DNA of 64,000 nucleotides. Source: Aquatica leii (taxonomy: Eukaryota > Arthropoda > Insecta > Coleoptera > Lampyridae). A model generated the notes under the pieces. The model did not search any database and was not told the DNA's origin. It worked only from the letters and a program-made list of their open reading frames with translations. Made by a program: the position numbers and the translations under genes. The DNA is taken from positions 126,242,255 to 126,306,254 of the forward strand of contig CM069432.1 in assembly GCA_035610365.1 (NCBI GenBank), written 5' to 3'. Of the stretch, positions 11,476 through 24,700 are shown one piece after another (position 1 is the stretch's first letter; each line of letters starts with the position of its first letter).

Positions 11476-12816
11476 CACTGGTCTGAATGAAAATCGGCCC
11501 TGATACCATTCTTGACGATTCTAATGTAAAATGACCTCCTGAATCCAAAAATGAGCTCCGTTTTTACCCATCACCCACCTATTTTGGGGGGACCCCATTT
11601 CTATTTTATTTTTTGCATATTTTTTTTTAAATTTTAACTTATAGCCGTTAAACATCCCAAAGCAGGTAATAAAATTTATACCAAAGTATATGGCAAAAGT
11701 TTTGCTATAAAATGTATATAGAAACAACAATAAAATACAAATATATAAGAACAGTAAAAAATATCAATAAACAGTTAGGAAGATTCACTGCACGACGCTG
11801 GCGATCTCAATACCACATGCAGGTTTGAACAGGAATTTTCGACAAGCTTGAACTTGCAATACTCTTCTTATTATAGTATATTACATTGTTTGCTTAACTG
11901 CTTCGATCAGTACATCTATAGCTGTTGCAGAGTTAACTTGTCGACGTTTTAAACGTGCTGAATTTTGTGTTGATTTTTGTTCATTTGTGTAAAACAGTAA
12001 AACTAAGTTGACTCCGGATTTTTTCAACTGACTAAGTGTGATTTGTGGTTAATGTCGGGCGTTGAATTACTGTTTGATTATGCCACGCAAGTGTAAAAAT
12101 AATCCCGATAGCTTCTGCTATGTCTGCGGGGAATTAACTTTAAAAGCGCAACGAAAACCCCTTTCTCCGTTTGTTAAAACAGCTTATAAATTGTACTTTG
12201 ATTGTCAAATTGGCGACCAGGACAAGACTTGGGCTCCATCAGTTTCCTGTACGACTTGTTACATAAAGTTACATAAAGTAAGCATACAATTCAGTATCCC
12301 AATATTCCGTCAGCTCTAAGACCTGTTCCTCATAACGATACTTTGCCAATCCCAGAGCCCCCAAACACTTATACTCTAGAGCCGGAAATAGATTTAAAAG
12401 ACTCTGATCCACAACCTGGGGCTTCGAATGATACGTTCAATGATGATGAAGAGTAATCAGCAGATATAGTTTCTCGGCAACCTCACCTCCTCACTCAATC
12501 GGAATTAAATGATCTTGTCAGGAATTTGCAGTTACCCAAGACTAAATCTCAGCTCCTAGGATCGCGACTTCAACAGTGGAATCTCTTAGAAAATGGAGTA
12601 AAAATATCTTCTTACAGGATCAGACAAGCAACCCTGAAATGTCATTTCTCAGAAGATAAAGGTTTAGTGTTCTGCCCTAATGCAAATTTATTGATGACAG
12701 AGCTAAGAAGAAAGAAGAAAACGAAAGACATATTTGGATTCAGGACGTCATTTTACATAAGAATCACCTGGAATAGTGTCAGGGCTCAATAAAAAATATT
12801 TTTTTACAGACCAGTG
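11476..12816 (+). mobile_element. 1.34-kb element with CACTGGTCTG ends, possibly CACTA/Mirage/Chapaev type
   Basis: The ends are perfect 10-bp inverted repeats: cactggtctg at 11476 and cagaccagtg ending at 12816. A 3-bp duplication taa flanks it (11473-11475 and 12817-12819). The flanks themselves identify the insertion: gtttggttaaataa on the left and taattagtgttgac on the right together resemble the uninterrupted cggttgactaattagtgt in repeat C' (11293), so the element has split another copy of that repeat. CACTG-starting ends with a 3-bp duplication fit the CACTA/Mirage/Chapaev superfamily. It carries a fragmentary Cys-rich ORF on the + strand and is internally deleted. Confidence 0.65.
12080..12792 (+). 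pseudogene. N-terminal fragment of an arthropod repetitive Cys-rich protein family
   Basis: The start at 12080 gives MPRKCKNNPDSFCYVCGELT, a beginning I recognise from a highly repeated family in arthropod genomes, often left as 'uncharacterized' and sometimes named after the bracovirus gene Cc8L18.2. Two Cys pairs (FCYVCGE and VSCTTCY) look like a metal-binding module of about 65 residues. After the first open stretch ends at 12319, family-like sequence resumes at about 12480 (HLLTQSELNDLVRNLQLP), then QLLGSRLQQWNLLENGVK and RQATLKCHFSEDKGLVFCP. A stop or frame change lies between, and the long C-terminal part is missing: the sequence runs into the element's right end. Its position inside the CACTGG element suggests it is that element's own protein. 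Function is not established here. Confidence 0.7.
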
Positions 12817-12898
12817 TAATTAGTGTTGACATCCGACAACACATTTCAGTTGAATTTTTTTTTAAACAATAAAAATATAAAATTTATTATATGAGTAT

Positions 12899-13143
12899 AC
12901 ATTTTTTGATCGGTTTTTGATGTTTGTGTAACTTGATTAATTAAAATTTTATAACTTGAAATACCAAAAAATATTGCGTGTTCACTTTACAGCAATTGTA
13001 TGTGATCTTTGTATCAACAAATGGTGAAAGCGAATTTGATATCCTTACAAGATAAAACATAAAATATGTAAGACTTTTACATTAATCGTAAGAATATACA
13101 TTTAAATATTTAGCCATCTGCAAACAAATAGATGAACTATACC
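12899..13143 (-). repeat. Dispersed repeat A', inverted partner of 2059-2312
   Basis: Shares gtatttgttgatacaaag-like and cagatggctaaatattta words with 2059-2312 on the opposite strand (here tttagccatctgcaaaca at 13110). It is the continuation of the repeat copy that was split by the CACTGG element. Confidence 0.6.
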
Positions 13144-16100
13144 TAATTGTCCAATAGTCCAGTTTGCATGTGGTTATTATCTGTACACCTAGTTCATCTG
13201 TTCTTCAATTTTAGTAATGATGCGTATTCGTAAACGACACAAAAATATAATTTTCCTGATTTGCTTTTAAAAAACTAATAAGTGAAAAAAGTACTACCAG
13301 TTTGCTTATTTAATTGACTTCGTAACTTCAATAATAACAAATTAGCAATATTACCGACTTCAGTTTGAAAACCCTGTATTCTAGTATAGATAATTGTTTC
13401 TACGGACAAAAAAACGATGCTGATGCTTTCCAACAAGGATGTGCAATAAAAGTTTTATTTTTTTTGTCTGTACAAAATGAACAAACGAATAATACAAGTC
13501 ATGTTTTAAATATTTTTTCTACGACTATTTGGTAATACGACAGTTCGTAGTACATAATAATAAATTATGAAACCATAATTTAGGAGGTTTATACAAATAT
13601 TCTTTGCATCACAATTATAAGATTTGAAAACAAAACCATTGAGCATGTAACAAGCGTCAGTTTTGACGGTACGTATAGAGTAAAAAATATTTGGTTTGTA
13701 AATTAAATGTATAGGATATGTTGGCAAAGGTCGGTATTTAGCAACTCGCAGAGTTTTTCTTTGATGTAACAGACATTTTTAGCACGCAAGAACAATACGT
13801 GAAATTTCTATAATTTTTTGGTTTATAATTACTATTACACTACTATTTCCATATTTAAAAAAAATTGTGAAAATAATATATTGTAGGCATAGAACGAGGT
13901 CCGTCCCCAAAGTATACAACACGTCTCTAAAAATCGTATACCCCTATAACTCAAAAATTATTGCCATATATCGAATAATTGTAATTGTTAAGGGTTACAA
14001 TTAAGTAAAATAAAGAACGTATACAATAAAAAACGTACGTCCTAAAGTATGCACTGGACATATATATATATATGTGCTTTTGTAACTTGTTTGCCTCCAC
14101 ACATTAAACAGGCGTCCATAGCTCCACCCTTAGCAATAGTCGTAAATTAGTTATTTTTGAGCTATATACTTACCGTCGTTTTGTCAATAGAGGTTCACTT
14201 ACAGGGGTAACATATTATTAAGTTTTAAATATATATCATTTAGTATAGTACACGTTCGCGTTAGCCTCCGTAACTAGATAGTATGTTTCTACCTCCGTGT
14301 ATGTAATTTTGTTACATAGCACGAACGAGTCTGCCTCCAACGATGTTGTCAAGTTTGTAAGATACTTCTAAGAAGTAACCTGATAAGTTTAATTAAGTCA
14401 GCAAATATTTTATATTTTATCCCAAACTATAATATGTAGTCATTCTGGTCTGTTATTGTAAATAGTGAAGTTGATTAGTGATAATGACAAATATGAAACC
14501 GTTTAAAAATAAGATTCCTTTGTCACGAGGAAAACTGCTAGTAAATATCGTTAATAGCAATAAACATGATAGAAAGTAATTTTTTTTATTAAAAAGCACT
14601 AGAACTAAACAATACCAAGTGATAATTAAAGTAAGAACTCAACTTAGTTTATTATAGTCGTCCAAAAGATTCAAAATTCTGGAACTGGAATTTATTTAGT
14701 TATACAATTTTAATTATCATAAGATTTTCAATTCACATGGAAATAACACAACTTCCACGCTGCATGTACATTTAAGTATTAATAAAGAGTATTAAACTAC
14801 AAAATTGCTATTTCCAATATTATCAATTTCATTTACTATTTCTACTACTATTATTTAGGAAGTTAATATATTGTATTGTGTATCATACTTTTTTTGTAAT
14901 TTCAACAGTTAAATCTAAAAGCTAAATCGTTCGTTTAATAGTAAAAGTATTTGCTGCGTTACTCTATTTAGGTGAGCGTCATAAAAAACACTAAAAATAG
15001 TAATACAACAAATTTAATTTAACAAAAAAATTTAACTTTTTAATAGTAACTATTTTTGTGCGACAAATTTTTTTGTTTATATATTTTTATAAATTAAAAA
15101 GCATTAAAAAATAAGTTTTCTTATAATAAACATCAGAATTTTTAGCACAAAAAATACGGTTAATTTATAAAGGGTTCTTAGACAGACACACACGCTACAT
15201 TTATCTATTTTTGAAAAAAATAATTATTTTTAAGAAGTTTAATACAATTAGTCTTACAGAAAATTTTTAAATAACGATTGTACAATTGTGATTTTTTTGT
15301 TTTGAGTATAATTTTTACAATGAAGCTTTTACATTAAAGGGCATCTTTGGCAAAAAAATTAAACAGTTAATAATATGTTGAGTTTTTTTTCTAATTTAAA
15401 ATTGAAAACTCGCTAAGGAGAGTAGCTTATTTTTTAAAATAATACTCAAAAGAAATGTGGTGTTTTATTACCATGTTTTTCTTAGTTTGCTTTCTTATTT
15501 ATTTGTTTGATTGTCCGCAAAATTTCAAATTTTGTAATCGATATTTTGACCACTTCTACTGCACTAATCAAGCTAGAATTTTTTGGACATTATAGATGAC
15601 AATACAATATTTAAGTACTAAAAATATAAAACTCTTGCCATAACTTGAAGATTTCTGATCTACGACAGTTGTGTAAGCTATGCAAGTCGGGCAGGTTTTT
15701 AAATTATAAAAAAAGTTTTTTAAAAAAGCACGTTTTTGTTGTGGACTAAAAAGTGAAAACAACTTTTCTTAATCTGTAAACGTGGGCGCAGTTATAAGAA
15801 CTTATAGAATTTAAGAAAATACAGTTAAATGCGTCCACGCTTTAAGTTAAAGAAAAGTTATTTTCTACTTTTTAGTACACAAAAAAAACGTACTTTTTTA
15901 AAAAACTTTTTATAAAGTGTTTATTTCGATTTTTTAGTTAGTGTTCTTACAGTTTATTTCAAACTAATTTACACGTTAACGCACTTTTTCTTATTCTATG
16001 ATAATCACCACTAATTTGAAATTCTTCTTCTGTCTTTTTCGGTTATAGTAAGACACCTTAATTTAGAATCTTCTTTGTAGCTGCAAAGACATCTATATTT

Positions 16101-16668
16101 CAGCTTTTTTTCTATTTACTATGGTTCATTAATTTTTTTTCTTTTGGTATACTCGTCTCCTTTCTCTAGCAGATGTTTGTTTGGTACCTAATGTCGTTTA
16201 CGGTGTTATTTAATTTGTCAAATTCCTTTTTATTTCTTTGTTGGTTTGTTTTTGTACAGTATTATCATTGCTGTAATCGCTATAATAGTATAGTACCTAC
16301 GTATAATGATTCCTATATTATATTTACTAAACGTAAACACACAGAGCTAGCAAAATCACACAATAAATAAAACACGTGTGCATTCATACTACATAAATAG
16401 ATATCAAGTACGCGTTTTGTAATTTACAAGTGTTCCACTCTAGAAATACCACTTTTTCTATTGCATATTAAAACTTAAAAAACGGCTAAGAAATGTTAGG
16501 TTTACAACAAGTGTACTTTAATAACCAGACAACAAATGAGTAAAATGAGACAATAACACAAGTTTACAAAAAATACTATCTGAAAATTATAAAAGCATCT
16601 TTTATAACCTTTAGTAAAAAACGTTACTGTCCTTGTTACTGAATATTTCAATAATTTTGTTTTATTTA
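13144..16668. other. 3.5-kb AT-rich stretch without a gene
   Basis: Short frames only, without motifs. Contents worth naming are a short (TA) run at 14059-14074, a cluster of 'gcctcc' words between 14090 and 14340, and a 214-bp palindrome at 15704-15917. The 'gcctcc/ggaggc' words reappear around 18855 and 19147, so the two areas may be eroded ends of one element. Confidence 0.55.
15704..15917. repeat. 214-bp imperfect palindrome (foldback MITE-like)
   Basis: Left arm 15704-15790 and right arm 15830-15917 are reverse complements with small mismatches. Paired words include aaaaagttttttaaaaaa with its complement, tactttttagt with actaaaaagt, and cgtgggcgca with tgcgtccacg. A spacer of about 39 bp separates the arms. 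It has no coding capacity and no obvious target duplication. RNA from either strand would fold into one long hairpin. Confidence 0.75.
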
Positions 16669-16669
16669 G

Positions 16670-18303
16670 GATGTAACGAATCTGTCACGAATGAGGAGGA
16701 ATTAACAACAGAGAGCATAGAAGAAACTAATTTAATAACAAAAAAAAATAAACAAACTTTGGTAAATTGAATTCTTATTTTATTAAGTTTTTTTTTAAAT
16801 TCCGTAACCTACAATAGTTAAAATTGAACAAAATTTATATTAAAAACTAATAATAACCAACTCCAATGATTTTAACCTTAAAGCTGCCAATAAAAATATA
16901 ATTACAAACGAATTAGAAGCAACAGTTTTAGCTAACAAAATCAAACCTATCAATACAACTGATACAACCTTTAAGAAAGAACGTTTTAAAATTAATCCAG
17001 AAAATGCAACGTTTAATGTTGATGAAACATGTAAAGCTAATGAAAAAAAAATTATTAGTAGTGAACTAAATACAAAAAAAATAGAAAACATTTTGTCTAA
17101 CGAAACTCAATCTGCAAATACCATAATCAATTCTAAAATGACTACAACCTCAATTTTTTGTTTAGATGATAGTAATTCTGAGCCGTCAATCTATCAATAT
17201 TCTTCTTCTTCGTATGTTCCTTCTACTACCTTTAGTGATCATAGCACTAATTATTCAGAACCAGATATTTTAATACCAAATCAAAATATTACCCCTATTA
17301 GACACATAATCCATTTAGATAAAAACGTGGTTGTTAATCCTAACATAATATAACTTTGCCACAAAATAATGCATCTTCGTTGAACATTGATAACTATATA
17401 TTACAGTCCTTAGAAAACAAAAATAATAAAAAATTAAAACATAGAACGATTTGCAAGTTTTGTAAAAATAACGTAACTAACTTTGAAAGACATTTAGAGA
17501 GGCAACACAGTAACAAACCAGAGGTGATTGAATTGTTAGGTTTCTCAAAATCTTCAAAAGAAGGAAAAGCAGAGCGAAGAAAAATTATCGCTTTATTACG
17601 ATATGAAAAACAATTTAGAAAATTTGTTGAAACAGGAAATTCTAATAAACTACCTTGAATTTATTGCAAGAGGTTAGTTAAAGCATCATATTTAAGACGC
17701 CATTATAAAGTATGCGTGGTCAAACCAATAAATAAATCAAATCAAAAGATTCAGCATCAAGCTTAATCACAAACCTTATTGGCTTGTGCTGCAGATACGG
17801 AAAATACAGCTGCGGCGATTCAATTGAAAAATGAAGTTTTTCTAAGAATAAGGGCTGACGACATTGCATTAGTTTCCAAAAAAGATGATCTTATACGACG
17901 TTATGGTGAAAATTATTTAAAACGACATAAACGCGCACAAATTGTTGTTCCATGTTCTAATAAAATAAGAGAATGTGCAAAACTTTTAAAAGAAACGCGT
18001 CGTCGAACAAATAACAACAAGTTGACGTTTTTTGACATTATAAGTACTTGTTATTATGACATCATTGTTGCTAGTGCAAAGACTATCAGCCGTTACGATG
18101 ATACTTTAAAAGAATACTTGGCTCCTAGCTTAGCCATACATTTAGGTACTACACTAAAACAAATAAGCGATCTATGCAGTCATTTGATTTTAAAAAATAT
18201 CGTCTCAAAACACTTTCGAAAGCATATTCAACAAAAGATACCTCCAAAAAAAAATGAATGTTTAAGTTTGATTCAGCAATATAAAACCAAAAAAAATATT
18301 TGA
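16670..18303 (+). pseudogene. Broken zinc-finger gene resembling the N-terminal half of Crypton-type recombinase genes
   Basis: A possible first exon (16670-16761) sits between an acceptor tttatttag and a donor ttg|gtaaat. A low-complexity Asn/Thr/Ser-rich region follows to 17353. In another frame from 17356 comes a C2H2-like finger, TICKFCKNNVTNFERHLERQ, then EVIELLGFSKSSKEGKAERR, and after an in-frame TGA (17656-17658) a second Cys/His segment ending SYLRRHYKVC. After another stop (17764-17766) the frame stays open from 17779 to 18303: LACAADTENTAAA, VFLRIRADDIALVSKKDDLI, YGENYLKRHKRAQI, FFDIISTCYYDIIV and PSLAIHLGTTLKQISDL. This order is familiar from insect and cnidarian proteins that end in a tyrosine-recombinase domain. 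That catalytic domain is not seen downstream. Mildly decayed: one frame change and two stops. Confidence 0.5.
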
Positions 18304-19167
18304 TAATCTGGATTGGGTAAAGATCAAAACCTTTGTTTATAATATTTATAAAAATAATGATTAATATTTAATTTAGCAATTGCATTATATTTTAAAAATT
18401 TTGTTACTGAAACTTGAACGATGCTATTGATATTTTCTTTGTGTTTTTTTGCATATCGTATATGTATACTAATACAATGTTTTTAAATAAAAATAATAAT
18501 TGACATAACTCAAAAAGCCGCAAGAATACTGAAGTAATATGTATTTAATTTTTTTAAACTACTGCAGATAAAGCGCAATTATTGTTTTTATTAAAGAATT
18601 CGATACAAATGATACAAAACATTCGTTTTTTGAAGCTTAAAATATTTCTTAAAAAACGTGGGATAATAACTGTTAATCAAAGTACTTTTAAATAGATATA
18701 AAAAAGTTCAATCGTTTTATTTTTGTCTTAGTTGTTTTCGCAGCTTATATAGTTTATAAAACCAACTTCTTAAATAATTGAATATAATTTCTAAAAAAAA
18801 TAGTATCCTTACCTTTAAAATAGTGTTGAAATATAAGTAACAGTGTTGTCAAGATTATGGAGGCAAACAGGTCCACTGTATGTGTTTATACAAACGGAGT
18901 CAAACCCTACCGCTAAATTTAGCAACTTGTATAAGTGTATATAAAGCAGCGCTCGTAGCGGTAATCGTTAAAACTAAAATGTATATAACAATATGTGTAG
19001 CTGTCGAGTTTTTCACCGGCTAATATTTCTACAGAACTGATGGTAGGGGTATTCTTGTTCCAAATAACATGGTAAACGTGTTCGACTCTAAAATCGGAGT
19101 CTGAGGCGTCAAATCGGAGTCAACATCGGACGCTATGTGTAGCGTATGGAGGCGTATCAGTACTATT

Positions 19168-19208
<41 letters not shown>

Positions 19209-20924
19209 AACGTCGTACTTGTAGCAATGCAAAATTTATGCTTCCATACCTATAGCAATAATCGTGGACGCGTTGCAATATTGCTACGCGTCCCGATATT
19301 TTGCCGTACTTGCCGCAATAATTGTGGCAACGCTGTTTTGAGATGTGACGTCAATCCCAATGTGTGTTGCCTACATTATAGGTATGTAAATGAATTTGTA
19401 TTCTACAAGTATTCTAAATTATTCGCGATGTATTTACAATACAGAAAATGTTTATTATTAACATTAATAATATGATAATAATTAATAATTGGTGTTGTTA
19501 ATAGAAAATACGGTATTAAACTTTTTTAATAGAAAATATATATTTTTTAATAAAAATGACGTTGATTACAAAATCAGTATAATTTTGATTTTTAAATGAA
19601 TTCAATATTCGGAAATTTCTAATTACCGAGTTTTAATGCCATTCACGTTATGTGTTTTGTACTTACACATATAGATATTAATAAAAACGTGCATATTTAA
19701 TGCAAGTGCAATTAGAAAATGCTACAATTAACATTATTGTTAAAAAATTGTAATTTACCTTTCTTTCTAATTTTTTCAATTAAATTGAATTCAACCCTTA
19801 AAAGTAATCGCATAAGTAAACAAAAAAATCAAATAGAAAAAATAAACCAATCATCCGCGAGAGGAGAAAATAACAAAAACGCCTTAAAGCTAAAACTAAG
19901 AACTACGAATCGTGTAAACTTCAAATTTTTGTCTCTTTATCAGACATATTTGCTAAACGTTTGTCAAAGAATAAACAATTCTTGTTTTTACTGAAATCAT
20001 TTATAAGCTTTTAATAGGTGGTACAACTTTGAGAAAACAAACTTTATTCAAACCTCATTGTAGGTGTGCTCGCTTAACAATGGGTCAGTCATAATGTTTA
20101 AAAACAAGTGTTTGAATGTTATATTTATAGTTGTTTTACTGGTTTTTTGAATATGTAACTCATAATTTCCAAGAGAGTTACAACAAAACTAAGAACCTGT
20201 ATAATATCAATTCCGAAAACTTCCTTATCAATTTCAGCAAGCAGATTCATACTAACACCTTGAACTAAACCAGTTTTGATAGTTAATTAGGTATAGGAGC
20301 TATTATTATACATACTACAGGATACTACTTAAATATTATGTCACTTATTTAAACAAAACAAAAAGATACTAAATACGAATTCGTAGAATCTCACGTAAAG
20401 TGTTTTAGTATAAACACAATATTATTACTGTAGTAGAAACGTATTTGGACGTGACCTATCTAAAGTATTGAAATTGATACATAGTTTGACTCGACATTTA
20501 TTCCATGTGTTATCTCAATTTTTACCAACGGTTTTTACTGTAACAGCAATGTCCTACTGTTATCACAATTAGCATACTATTACAATTTATTTTAAAAAAC
20601 ATTTTTGTTTTATGGCCTTTTATAAATTAATGTATTATTTTAAATTGAGTTACTTTTGTAAAAGAAAGGTAGATAGCTGTGTTATGATTTTATTTTCACA
20701 TTTTGTTATCTTTACAAGTTTTACTACAATCGTTTACATCTAATGCAATTTAAATTCATAATTTTTTTTTTATATCTTTTATTGAAATCAGTTAGATTTC
20801 TTATAAAAAAGCTTCTAAAAACTGTTTATTTTGTCAGTTTTAGCAGAAGTGTTATAGTAGTAGGTTTTATTGTTTTTTTAAAAAATTTATGAATATTAAT
20901 ACAACTAAAAATACGAGGAGTTAT
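18304..20924. other. 2.6-kb AT-rich stretch without a gene
   Basis: No supportable coding region. A (TA)n run lies at 19169-19204. A locally GC-richer patch at 19255-19345 includes a 28-bp palindrome (19266-19293). At 18841 the sequence cagtgttgtcaagattat resembles a hAT left end but has no partner. Other short frames lack motifs. Confidence 0.55.
19169..19204. repeat. (TA)n microsatellite
   Basis: An uninterrupted run of alternating t and a, about 36 bp, in an AT-rich region. Frames crossing it on both strands encode meaningless Ile-Tyr runs. Confidence 0.9.
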
Positions 20925-21749
20925 CACAATTTTTGACAAATCTTTGCCACATTTGGAGAGAATGGTTTCCGATAGGTTATAAACTCATTAGCACCAACGA
21001 CGTTTTGCTATCTCGATCAAACTGTCTATTTCAACCTTTTCTCGTTTTAGACATCGCGCGATGTTGTTAGTTCGAGTTAGATAACTCTAAACCTCCCTAT
21101 TAGAACAAAATTTTGTTTGCGCGATCTAATTGTACCCATCTTTAGTTACAAATTTGAGAAATTTGAAAGAAATCCGTATATAATTGTGATTACGTTGACG
21201 TTTTAACTGCAGTACGTTCCAATCCACAATTTTTGACAAATCGTTACCAAATCTGGAGAGGATGGTTCCCGATAGATTATAAATTCATTATCATCAACGA
21301 CGTTTTGCTATCTAGATGAAACTGCCTTTTTCACCCTGATCACGTTTTCAACATCTCACGATGTTGTTGTTTCAAGATCGATAACCATAAAACTCCTTAT
21401 CAGATCAAAATTTTGTTTGCGCGATCTAATTGTACGCACTTTTATTTACATATTTAAGAAATTTGGAAAAAATTCGAATATAATTGTGGTTACCTTGACA
21501 TTTTAACCGCAGTACGTTCTTATCATAACACGCGAAAAACGAATTTTTGACTTTCTCGGTCCGTATTTTGGTAACCCTTCATTCACAATTGTAATTTGAC
21601 ACATCATTAGATACCCCGTTTTGTCCCCTATCGTTTCTTATAATATCGACTATTTTCAAATTTCGATAATAAGTTTATTTAGCTTTATGTAAAGTGCTAC
21701 ACATAGTGCATTATAATTTTCAGTTTTTATTACGAAAGATGACTAAAAT

Positions 21750-24700
21750 CCACAATTTTTGACAAATCGTTACCAAATCTGTAGGGGATGATTCCCGATA
21801 GATTACAAACTCATTAACATCAACGACATTTTGCTATCTCGATGAAACTGCCTTTTTCACCCTCTTGTTGTTTTCGACATCTCACGATGATGTTGGTTCA
21901 AGTTCGATAACCCTAAAACGGCTTCTCAGATCAAAATTTTGTTTGCGCGATCTAATAATACGCACTTTTAGTTACATATATGAGAAATTTGAAAGAAATC
22001 CGTATATAATTGTGATTACGTTGACGTTTTAACCGCAGTACGTTCTTATCATAACACGAGAAAAACGAAGTTTTGACTATGTCATTCTGTATTTTGGTAA
22101 CCCTTCATACAAAATTGTAATTTGACACATAATTAGGTACCCAGTTTTGTCCCCTATCGTTTCTTATAATATCGATTGTTTTCAAACTTTGATAATAAGT
22201 TTATTTAACTTTGTGTCAAGTGCTACACATACTGCATTATAATTTTCAGTTTTTATTACGAAACATGACTAAAATCCACAATTTTTGACAAATCGTTACC
22301 AAATCTGGATAGGATGGTTCCCGATAGGTTATAAACTCATTACCACCAACGACGTTTTGCTATCTCGATCAAACTGCCTTTTTCACTGTCTTCTTACTTT
22401 CGACATTTCACGATGTTGTTGGTTCGAATTCGATAACTCTAAAACGCCTTATCACATCAAAATTTTGTTTGAGCAATCTAATTGCACGTATTTTTTGTTA
22501 CAAATTTCATAAATTTGAAAGTAATTCGTATATAAATGTGGTTACTTTGACGCTTTAACTGCAGTACGTTCTTATCATAACACGAGAAAAACGAATTTTT
22601 GATTTTTCTCATTCCGTATTTTGGTAACCCTTCATCCAAAACTGTAATTTGACACATCATTAGATACCTTGTTTTGTCCCCTATGGTTCCTTATAATATC
22701 GATGATTTTCAAACTTTGATAATAAGTTTATTTAGCTTTATATAAAGTGCTACACATGGTGCATTATAATTTTCAGTTTTTATTACGAAAGATGACTAAA
22801 ATCCACAATTTTTGACAAATCGTTACCAAATCTGGATAGGATGGTTCCCGATAGGTTATAAACTCATTACCACCAACGACGTTTTGCTATCTCGATCAAA
22901 CTGCCTTTTTCACTGTCTTCTTACTTTCGACATTTCACGATGTTGTTGGTTCGAGTTCGATAACTCTAAAACGCCTTATCACATCAAAATTTTGTTTGAG
23001 CAATATAATTGCACGTATTTTTAGTTTCAAATTTCATAAATTTGAAAGAAATTCGTATATAATTGTGGTTACTTTGACGCTTTAACCGCAGTACGTTCTC
23101 ATCATAACACGAGAAAAACGAATTTTTGATTTTTCTCATTCCGTATTTTGGTAACCCTTCATCCAAAATTGTAATTTGACACATCATTAGATACCTTGTT
23201 TTGTCCCCTATGGTTCCTTATAATATCGATGATTTTCAAACTTTGATAATAAGTTTATTTAGCTTTATATAAAGTGCTACACATGGTGCATTATAATTTT
23301 CAGTTTTTATTTCGAAAGATGACTAAAATCCACAATTTTTGACAAATCGTTACCAAATCTGGATAGGATGGTTCCCGATAGGTTATAAACTCATTACCAC
23401 CAACGACGTTTTGCTATCTCGACCAAACTGCCTTTTTCACTCTTTTCTCACTTTCGACATCTCACGATGTTGTTGTTTCAAGTTCGATAACCCTAAAACG
23501 GCTTGTCAGATCAAAATTTTGTTTGCGCGATCTAATTATACGCACTTTTAGTTACATATACGAGAAATTTGAAAGAAATCCGTATATAATTGTAAATACG
23601 TTGACGTTTTAACCGCAGTACGTTCTTATCATAACCCGAGAAAAATAGAATTTTTGACTTTGTCATTCCGTATTTTGGTAACCTTTCATCCAAAATTGTA
23701 ATTTGACACATCATTAGATACTTTGTTTTGTCCCCTATCGTTCCTTATAATATCGATTGTTTTCAAACTTTGATAATAAGTTTATTTAGCTTTGTGTAAA
23801 GTTTTGCGCATACTGCATTATAATTTTCAGTTTTTATTACGAAAGATGACTAAAATCCACAATTTTTGACAAATCGTTACCAAATCTGGAGGGGATGGTT
23901 CCCGATAGATTATAAACTCATTAACATCAACGACATTTTGCTATCTCGATGAAACTGCCTTTTTCACCCTCTTCTTGTTTTCGACATCTCACGATGATGT
24001 TGATTCAAGTTCGATAACCCTAAAACGGCTTGTCAGATCAAAATTTTGTTTGTGCGATCTAATAATACGCACTTTTAGTTACATATATGAGAAATTTGAA
24101 AGAAATCCGTATATAATTGTAAATACGTTGACGTTTTAACCGCAGTACGTTCTTATCATAACCCGAGAAAAATAGAATTTTTGACTTTGTCATTCCGTAT
24201 TTTGGTAACCTTTCATCCAAAATTGTAATTTGACACATCATTAGATACTTTGTTTTGTCCCCTATCGTTCCTTATAATATCGATTGTTTTCAAACTTTGA
24301 TAATAAGTTTATTTAGCTTTGTGTAAAGTTCTGCGCATACTGCATTATAATTTTCAGTTTTTATTACGAAAGATGACTAAAATCCACAATTTTTGACAAA
24401 TCGTTACCAAATCTGGAGGGGATGGTTCCCGATAGATTATAAACTCATTAACATCAACGACATTTTGCTATCTCGATGAAACTGCCTTTTTCACCCTCTT
24501 CTTGTTTTCGACATCTCACGATGATGTTGATTCAAGTTCGATAACCTTAAAACGGCTTGTCAGATCAAAATTTTGTTTACGCGATCTAATTATACGCACT
24601 TTTAGTTACATATATGAGAAATTTGAAAGAAATCCGTATATAATTGTAAATACGTTGACGTTTTAACCGCAGTACGTTCTTATCATAACCCGAGAAAAAT

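Noticed and set aside
19029-19475. Proteins spanning the (TA)n tract on both strands
   Set aside because: Ile-Tyr runs are products of the dinucleotide repeat; the rest shows no motif.
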